DNA of 64,000 nucleotides. It comes from Thermoplasmata archaeon. Its GTDB lineage: Archaea > Thermoplasmatota > Thermoplasmata > Lutacidiplasmatales > UBA184. Position 1 is the stretch's first letter; every line of letters begins with the position of its first letter. The DNA is taken from NCBI GenBank assembly GCA_027315165.1, contig DAHUYN010000002.1:62001-126000 (forward strand), in the 5' to 3' direction. The notes beneath the pieces are model-generated. The model was not told where the DNA came from. It made no database searches and worked only from the letters and a program-made list of their open reading frames with translations. A program made the position numbers and the translations under genes. Of the stretch, positions 59,167 through 64,000 are shown one piece after another.

Positions 59167-60645
59167 ATGGCCGCGAGGATCGAGGAGACGTTCGAGCTGT
59201 TCATCGACGGTCGTCCCACGCCCGCGACGCGCGGAGAGCGCCGGACGCTGCTGAATCCGGCGACGAACACGCCGCTCACCGAGGTCCCGGCCGGGTCGGC
59301 CGACGACGCCCGCCACGCGCTCGAGGCCGCCGAGAAGGCGTTCCGGGACTCCGGCTGGGCGATCGACGACGGGAGCCGTCGCGCGAAGGCGCTCTACCGG
59401 CTCGCGCGGGCGCTCGAGGAGCAGCTCGAGGCGTTCGCGCTCGTCGAGACCCTCAACATGGGCAAGACGCTCAAGGAGTCGCGGGGCGACATCGGCTACG
59501 TCGTCCGGACCGTCGAGTACGCCGCCGGGCTCGCCGACAAGGTCCAGGGCGAGACGATCCCCGTGCCCGGGAGCCGCTTCGACTACACGCTGCGCGAGCC
59601 CCTCGGCGTCACGGTCCACATCGCCCCCTGGAACTACCCGCTCCTCCTCGCCATCCGCTCCGTCGCGCCGGCGCTCGCCGCCGGGAACGCCGTCGTCCTC
59701 AAGCCCGCCACGCTGACGCCGCTCACGGCGCTCAAGTTCGCCAAGCTCGCGCACGATGCGGGGGTCCCGCCAGGGATCCTCAACGTCGTCACCGGCTCGG
59801 GCGGCGAGGTCGGCGAGGCGCTCGTCACCGACCCTCGGTGCCGCTCCGTCGCCTTCACGGGGAGCCTCGAGGTCGGCCGCCGCATCGCCGAGCTCGCCGC
59901 GCGCCGGGTCGTCCCGACGACCCTCGAGCTCGGCGGGAAGAGCCCGGTGGTGGTCCTGCCGGATGCGGACCTCGAGCGCGCCGCCCGCGGGATCGCCTTC
60001 GGCATCTTCCCCAACGCGGGCCAGATGTGCTGGGCCGGCTCGCGCCTCTTGGTCCACGCCTCCGTCGCGAAGGAGCTGGTCGAGAAGGTCGTGGCGATCG
60101 CGAAGGCCTACCGCCTCGGTCCCGGCGCGGACCCGTCGAGCGAGATGGGACCGCTCGTTTCGCGCGAGCAGGCCGACCGCGTCCTCGGGTTCGTCGACGA
60201 GGCGCGATCTGCGGGGGCCCGCGTCGCGGGCGGCACGAAGGCCGCCGAGGAGGCGCTCGGCCACGGGAACTTCGTCAGACCGGCCGTCGTCGAGGGGGCC
60301 ACGCCCGCCAGCCGCGTCGTCCGCGAGGAGGTCTTCGGGCCGGTCCTCTCGGTGCTGCCGTTCGAGACGGTCGACGAGGCGGTCCGGCTCGCGAACGACA
60401 CCGACTACGGCCTCTTTGCCGCCCTGTGGACCCGCGACCTCGGCTCGGCCCACACGATCGCGAGACAGCTCGAGGCCGGCATGGTCGCGGTGAACGAGGC
60501 CCCGAACACCTTCCCGCAGACGCCCTTCGGCGGCTACAAGGCGAGCGGGCTCGGGTTCGAGCAGGGCCTCGACGCGGTCAAGGCCTACACGAGGCGGAAG
60601 AACGTGATGGTCCAGCTCGGCGGCGGGAAGCCGAAGCGGGCCTAG
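59167..60645 (+). CDS. NAD(P)-dependent aldehyde dehydrogenase
   Basis: 492 residues, the usual family length. Oxyanion-hole Asn in IAPWNYP (N156), cofactor-contact Lys in VLKPATLTP (K179), general base E254 in LELGGKSP and nucleophile C288 in NAGQMCWAG are all present, so it should be active. It oxidises an aldehyde to an acid. The preferred substrate cannot be told; the sequence fits the broad betaine or succinate-semialdehyde type. It stands alone with its own promoter. Confidence 0.9.
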   Translation: MAARIEETFELFIDGRPTPATRGERRTLLNPATNTPLTEVPAGSADDARHALEAAEKAFRDSGWAIDDGSRRAKALYRLARALEEQLEAFALVETLNMGKTLKESRGDIGYVVRTVEYAAGLADKVQGETIPVPGSRFDYTLREPLGVTVHIAPWNYPLLLAIRSVAPALAAGNAVVLKPATLTPLTALKFAKLAHDAGVPPGILNVVTGSGGEVGEALVTDPRCRSVAFTGSLEVGRRIAELAARRVVPTTLELGGKSPVVVLPDADLERAARGIAFGIFPNAGQMCWAGSRLLVHASVAKELVEKVVAIAKAYRLGPGADPSSEMGPLVSREQADRVLGFVDEARSAGARVAGGTKAAEEALGHGNFVRPAVVEGATPASRVVREEVFGPVLSVLPFETVDEAVRLANDTDYGLFAALWTRDLGSAHTIARQLEAGMVAVNEAPNTFPQTPFGGYKASGLGFEQGLDAVKAYTRRKNVMVQLGGGKPKRA

Positions 60646-60696
60646 GGGAATCCATACGAAACGGGGAAAACCCGTCCGTCGGCTCTCGGGGGTGCG

Positions 60697-61308
60697 ATGA
60701 CCGAACCGGCCGCGGGCGGCGCCTGGGGCACCTGCCAGGGGTGCGGGCGCGCCGTACCGGCGTCCGACCCCGCCTGTCCCACCTGCGGGAGCTCGGCGCG
60801 CGTCGCCTCGGAGCGGATCGCCGACCTCCCCAAGTCCCCTCGTCGCCGGGTGCGGGCGATGCAGGCGATCCGCGTGAGCCTCGTCGTCGCGGTCGTCGTC
60901 GGGCTCATCGCGGCCATCGTGCCCGCGGTCCTCAGCGGTCCGCCGACGCTCGCCGACCCTCTCACGACCTCGGGGACCTACACGATCCCTGCCGGCGGCT
61001 ACATCGACCTCGCCGGCGCGATCACGGGCGAGGACTACGTCGACGGGAACTACACGATCCTCTTCCCCGTCGGGACGCAGCTGGTCTTCCAGGTCTACAA
61101 CTCGACGGAGTTCCCGCTCTTCGCGGGGCACCTCTCGGCCGAGCCGTTGTGGAACCAGACGAGCCCGGACGCCGCGGCGATCGTCTTCGCCGCTCCGTAC
61201 ACGGACACGTTCTACCTCGTCTTCGAGAACCCCTACCAGGCGACGTCGGGGATCAACGAGACGATCTATATCGTGACGAACTACCAGACGAACGTCGTGA
61301 TCGGCTGA
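60697..61308 (+). CDS. Zinc-ribbon membrane protein with an external beta-domain
   Basis: 203 residues. The N-terminal zinc ribbon has CQGCG and CPTCG pairs, followed by a basic linker and a membrane helix at about 57-80 (AIRVSLVVAVVVGLIAAIVPAVL). The rest is beta-rich with several N-x-S/T sites (NYTILFPVGTQLVFQVYNST, FYLVFENPYQ) and lies outside the cell. A cytosolic ribbon joined to an extracellular domain is a recurrent archaeal design. The function is unknown. Confidence 0.65.
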   Translation: MTEPAAGGAWGTCQGCGRAVPASDPACPTCGSSARVASERIADLPKSPRRRVRAMQAIRVSLVVAVVVGLIAAIVPAVLSGPPTLADPLTTSGTYTIPAGGYIDLAGAITGEDYVDGNYTILFPVGTQLVFQVYNSTEFPLFAGHLSAEPLWNQTSPDAAAIVFAAPYTDTFYLVFENPYQATSGINETIYIVTNYQTNVVIG

Positions 61309-61315
61309 CGGCGCG

Positions 61316-61966
61316 CTACGCGCCGGGCGTCTCGGGCGCGTGGGTCTTCAGGTACGACGAAGGCACGGCGTCGACGAGGAAGACGGTCTTCCCCGCCTGC
61401 ATGATGACGATCCCGTCGGCCCGGGCCCGCTGCGCGTCGACCTCGAGGATCACCGGCTCGGGGGTCCGCACGGCGCCGGCGGCGCGTGCGTCCTGGGCGG
61501 TGCGCGAGAGATGGACCTTCCGACGGTCGGAGGGCTTCAAGCCGACCTCGAGGACGATCGCCGCTTCCTCGGGCGTGACGGGGAAGTAGAGCTGGTCCGG
61601 TATGTTCTCGGTGGGGAGGTCGAGGTCGACCTCGACCGTGTGGCCGTAGGTCGCGCGGATCCGGTCGTCCTTGACCTCGTAGCGGCCCTTCGGGTCGCTT
61701 TCGGCGATCGCGACGAGGTGGTGCACGCGCAGCCAGTGGTAGCCCCGGTGATGGCCCGCGATCGCCTGCACGAGCTTGGGGAGGTCGATCCAGCCCCGCG
61801 GGTCGACGGCGAGACCGTACTTCTCCGGGAAGTGTCGCAGCACCCCGGTCATCACGCGGCCCAAGTGGTCGAGCTCCCGGTCGTTGAGCAGGAAGCGGCC
61901 CGGCTGGCTGCAGACCGGGCACGCCTCGGCCCGGAAGTAGCCGTGCTGGGAGCACTCCTTGAGCAT
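61316..61966 (-). CDS. kptA: RNA 2'-phosphotransferase (KptA/Tpt1)
   Basis: 216 residues. The first 20 form a zinc-binding front with a cysteine pair (EACPVCSQPG). The Tpt1 core follows: LDHLGRVMTGVLRHFPEKYGLAVDPRGWIDLPKLV, RYEVKDDRIRATYGHT with the catalytic Arg/His region, and PDQLYFPVTPEEAAIVLEVGLKP. It transfers a 2'-phosphate from spliced RNA to NAD in eukaryotes, while archaeal partners have other substrates. It is 10 bases downstream of rpoL, so the two form an operon. Confidence 0.9.
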   Translation of the reverse strand: MLKECSQHGYFRAEACPVCSQPGRFLLNDRELDHLGRVMTGVLRHFPEKYGLAVDPRGWIDLPKLVQAIAGHHRGYHWLRVHHLVAIAESDPKGRYEVKDDRIRATYGHTVEVDLDLPTENIPDQLYFPVTPEEAAIVLEVGLKPSDRRKVHLSRTAQDARAAGAVRTPEPVILEVDAQRARADGIVIMQAGKTVFLVDAVPSSYLKTHAPETPGA

Positions 61967-61976
61967 CGGGCTCGCC

Positions 61977-62264
61977 CTACGCCTTGACCTTGTCGGCCTT
62001 CTTTTCGAAGTCCTGGAGCGCGTCGCCGTAGAGGTCCGCGAGGTCCTTGAGGACCCGCTTGAGGACCTGCTGCGGCTTCTCGCCCTTGGTCTTGAGGTAG
62101 AGGGACGGGCGATCGAGGAACGGGTGGCCCAGGTAGTAGCGGGCCTCGACGACCTTCTCCTCGGCCTGGAGCGCCTCGACGAGGGGGATCAGGATCGTCT
62201 CCTCGCCCTTCGGCAGCTCGATCCGCAGGGTGTCGTGTTCCTTCTCGGCGACGTGGATCTCCAT
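61977..62264 (-). CDS. rpoL: DNA-directed RNA polymerase subunit L (Rpo11)
   Basis: 95 residues from the ATG at 62264; a longer frame to 62321 has a non-native front. The sequence MEIHVAEKEHDTLRIELPKGEE, then TILIPLVEALQAEEKVVEARYYLGHPFLDRP and the C-terminal helix LKRVLKDLADLYGDALQDFEKK match Rpb11/RpoL. It dimerises with subunit D (Rpo3) at the platform of the enzyme. A CTTAAG box lies 32-37 bases upstream. It is cotranscribed with kptA. Confidence 0.92.
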   Translation of the reverse strand: MEIHVAEKEHDTLRIELPKGEETILIPLVEALQAEEKVVEARYYLGHPFLDRPSLYLKTKGEKPQQVLKRVLKDLADLYGDALQDFEKKADKVKA

Positions 62265-62295
62265 CGGAGCGCCGGGCGCCCACCGGGGTTCCCCA

Positions 62296-62301
62296 CTTAA
62301 G
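62296..62301 (-). promoter_or_regulatory. TATA-like box of rpoL-kptA
   Basis: CTTAAG, 32-37 bases before the ATG at 62264. Confidence 0.6.
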
Positions 62302-62444
62302 CATGGCGGAGTCGCCGGCATCGCGGGGGGCGGCGTCCGGCCCCGCTCGAGAGGCGGCGACCCGCGCCGTTCGGGCGCGGGGGTCCTGCCCGCGACGGCC
62401 GCGGGCCGGGTCGTTACTAGGGATTAATAGGGTTCCCTCGGTCG

Positions 62445-63779
62445 ATGACCGGGGCTACGGCGATGGAGGCGAGCCGGCTCGACCGCGCATTCGCCCTGCT
62501 CTTCCTCGAGCGCAGCCGGCTCCTCCTGCGGACGCGGTTCGGGCGGGCGCTCAGCCTCGCGGTCGGGCTCCTCTACGGCGTCCTCGCGCTGTTCGTCGGG
62601 GGGATGCTCGAGCTGGCCCGGGAGCCGTACCTGACGACGACCGCGCGCGTCGTCGTCCCGGAGTTCACGAACGCCTGGTGGGACTATCCGGCGATCCTCG
62701 TCACCGGCCCGTGGGGGGTCCTCACGCTCCCGTTCCTTCCGACGCTCACGATGCTCGTCGTCGCCACGGGCGTCGGGATCGGCATGTCCGTCGGGATCGT
62801 CCTCACGCTCGAGCTCCGCAGGGCCCGCCGCACCGGCGGCGGGAGCGCGCTGAGCTCCGCCGCGGGATTCACGCCGGCGGTCCTCGCCCTCATCACCCTC
62901 GGGGCCTGCTGCTCGACGACGGCCGCCGCGACCGCCGGGATCGGAGCGATCGCCCAGGCGAGCGGCACGGGTCTCGACCAGCTTCTCTTCAACAACTGGT
63001 ACCTCGACCTGTTCCAGGTCGTCGTCCTCTGGGTCGCGCTCCTCGCTCAAGAGCAGCTGCTCGCCATCTACGGGAGCCTCATCGGGGCCGCGGGCGCCGG
63101 CGTGGCGCTCGACGCGCCCGTCCGGTTCGACCGGCGCCGGGCGGGCGCCACCGCGCTCCGCGCGGCGCTTGTGACCGCCGGGGTCGTCTGGGCGCTCGCG
63201 GCGGCGGCGACCTGGACGGCGTTCTCGCCGGTCCCGCTCACGACCGGGCTCGTCGCGGCGCTCCTGCTCGAGCACGGCCTTCTCGCCGGGCTCGCGCTCG
63301 CGGCCGGGCTGTTCGCCTCGGGGGTCCTCGACCCGCTCGTGCGCGGCGCGGCCACGCTCTCGGGACGGGCCGCGCGCGTGGTGCTCGGCGTCGTCGGGGT
63401 TTCGCTCGCGGTCTACGTGCCGCCGCCCCTCGCGGGGGCCGGCTTCGTCGGGCTCGCCAACGAGGTCCTCGGCTACCTGGGCGCGCCCGCGTCGGTCGGC
63501 GCGGTCGCGCCGCCGACCGCGACGCTGTCGGTCCTCCTCCTCCGCTGGACCTTCGAGTTCCTCCTGCTGGGCGGCTTCGCCATCGCCGTCGCGGTGGCCC
63601 CGGCCCGGCTCCGGAACCTCCTCGACCCCTCGCGGGGGCCGACGGGGGGCGTCGCCGGGCGGGTCTCGGACGCCCCCTCGGGAGCCCCGGCGGCATCCGT
63701 CGTCGCCGCCATCGGGACCGGCCGACCGACCCTCGCGGTCGGGTTCGAGGGCCCGGCGCCCGAGCCGCCCGCGAACTGA
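62445..63779 (+). CDS. Polytopic membrane protein of unknown function
   Basis: 444 residues from the ATG at 62445, or 438 from the ATG at 62463; a TATA-like GATTAATAG at 62423 lies 18 and 36 bases upstream respectively, so neither is decisive. Ten or more membrane helices are visible (for example ALSLAVGLLYGVLALFVGGM and TLTMLVVATGVGIGMSVGIV). A curious LITLGACCSTTAAATAGIGAIAQASG segment near 145 contains adjacent cysteines inside a helix. The C-terminal 60 residues are Pro/Gly-rich and cytosolic or external. No transport motif is recognised. Confidence 0.65.
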   Translation: MTGATAMEASRLDRAFALLFLERSRLLLRTRFGRALSLAVGLLYGVLALFVGGMLELAREPYLTTTARVVVPEFTNAWWDYPAILVTGPWGVLTLPFLPTLTMLVVATGVGIGMSVGIVLTLELRRARRTGGGSALSSAAGFTPAVLALITLGACCSTTAAATAGIGAIAQASGTGLDQLLFNNWYLDLFQVVVLWVALLAQEQLLAIYGSLIGAAGAGVALDAPVRFDRRRAGATALRAALVTAGVVWALAAAATWTAFSPVPLTTGLVAALLLEHGLLAGLALAAGLFASGVLDPLVRGAATLSGRAARVVLGVVGVSLAVYVPPPLAGAGFVGLANEVLGYLGAPASVGAVAPPTATLSVLLLRWTFEFLLLGGFAIAVAVAPARLRNLLDPSRGPTGGVAGRVSDAPSGAPAASVVAAIGTGRPTLAVGFEGPAPEPPAN

Positions 63780-63785
63780 GGCGCG

Positions 63786-64000
63786 ATGCTCTCGCCCCTC
63801 GTCGCGACCCTCGGGGTCGTGGCCGTCGCGATGTCCGTCGCGACCTCCGCGCTCGTGCGCTGGGCGTCGCACGCGCGCACGGGACTCTCCGCCGGGGCTG
63901 CGCTGTTCCTGCTCGCCATGATGGCGGCGATGTTCGGCGGCGCGGTGCTCTACTTCCACGACCCCGGCACGGCGTCGCTCGTCCAGGGCCTCTGGGTCGC
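63786..64000 (+). CDS. Membrane protein, truncated by the window end
   Basis: The ATG at 63786 follows the previous stop by 6 bases, so both genes are probably cotranscribed. The 71 visible residues contain two hydrophobic helices (LVATLGVVAVAMSVATSALV and ALFLLAMMAAMFGGAVLYF) joined by a basic loop RWASHARTG. The gene continues beyond the window and no family can be named. Confidence 0.6.
   Translation, partial: MLSPLVATLGVVAVAMSVATSALVRWASHARTGLSAGAALFLLAMMAAMFGGAVLYFHDPGTASLVQGLWV

Noticed and set aside
56326-61131. Open frame of 1601 residues on the minus strand across the helicase, GT2 and aldehyde dehydrogenase genes
   Set aside because: Only the part up to 57930 is the helicase; the remainder is antisense to genes with clear motifs, has an Arg/Asp/Glu-rich, motif-free translation and results from high GC.

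Overview
The window is very GC-rich archaeal DNA. Archaeal markers are a 30S S15 of the archaeal/eukaryotic type, ribosomal protein L37e, an LSm protein, RNA polymerase subunit L, archaeosine synthase, a KptA/Tpt1 phosphotransferase and an archaeal-type TrpRS. Many genes have a TATA-like box (often CTTAAG or TTTAAA) about 25-35 bases before the start codon, the spacing expected of leaderless archaeal transcripts. A bacterial-like DNA gyrase A, a crenarchaeal-style single-OB SSB and a Bat-type HTH together suggest a high-GC member of the Thermoplasmata; that placement is inference.

Layout. 0-9 kb: a nucleotidyltransferase, SRPBCC and DUF1801 proteins, then a plus-strand cluster of a RecA-like protein without a P-loop, a 91-aa protein, a divergent family B DNA polymerase (PolB2-like), a HEAT-repeat protein and a GNAT enzyme. 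9-22 kb: a predicted glycosyltransferase, an M29-like protein, 3-methyladenine glycosylase, L37e-LSm-kinase, dihydropteroate synthase, the S15-RecJ/DHH-GyrA-zinc ribbon operon, two paralogous small proteins, TrpRS and a TPR protein. 22-33 kb: SSB, a thioredoxin-like/Lrp-type fusion, CarA-CarB, a TrxB-like flavoprotein, HAD phosphatase, zinc ribbon protein and a wHTH-DNA methyltransferase fusion. 32-36 kb: a two-component locus (response regulator, CBS protein, PAS histidine kinase, degenerate SDR) whose two divergent promoter regions share a palindromic motif.

36-50 kb is the accessory part: surface proteins (cupredoxin-like, signal-anchor proteins, a 996-aa Kelch/Ig-like protein), a Zn/Mn-type ABC transporter without a binding protein, several unrecognised genes, and an IS5-family element (47391-48596) with matching inverted repeats, a TAA target duplication, a broken transposase and a passenger zinc-ribbon gene. 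50-64 kb returns to core genes: tRNA-Val, archaeosine synthase, UbiA-UbiD, Bat-type HTH, dUTPase, a Hef-like helicase, a GT2 glycosyltransferase, aldehyde dehydrogenase, KptA-RpoL, and two membrane proteins, the last cut by the window end.

The best candidate for a little-described system is the RecA-like / MGRT-small protein / PolB2-like cassette at 2.9-6.3 kb. Its make-up resembles in principle the bacterial ImuA-ImuB-DnaE2 mutasome. The second is the two-component locus with its shared operator-like motif. No CRISPR array, rRNA or complete restriction system was seen.
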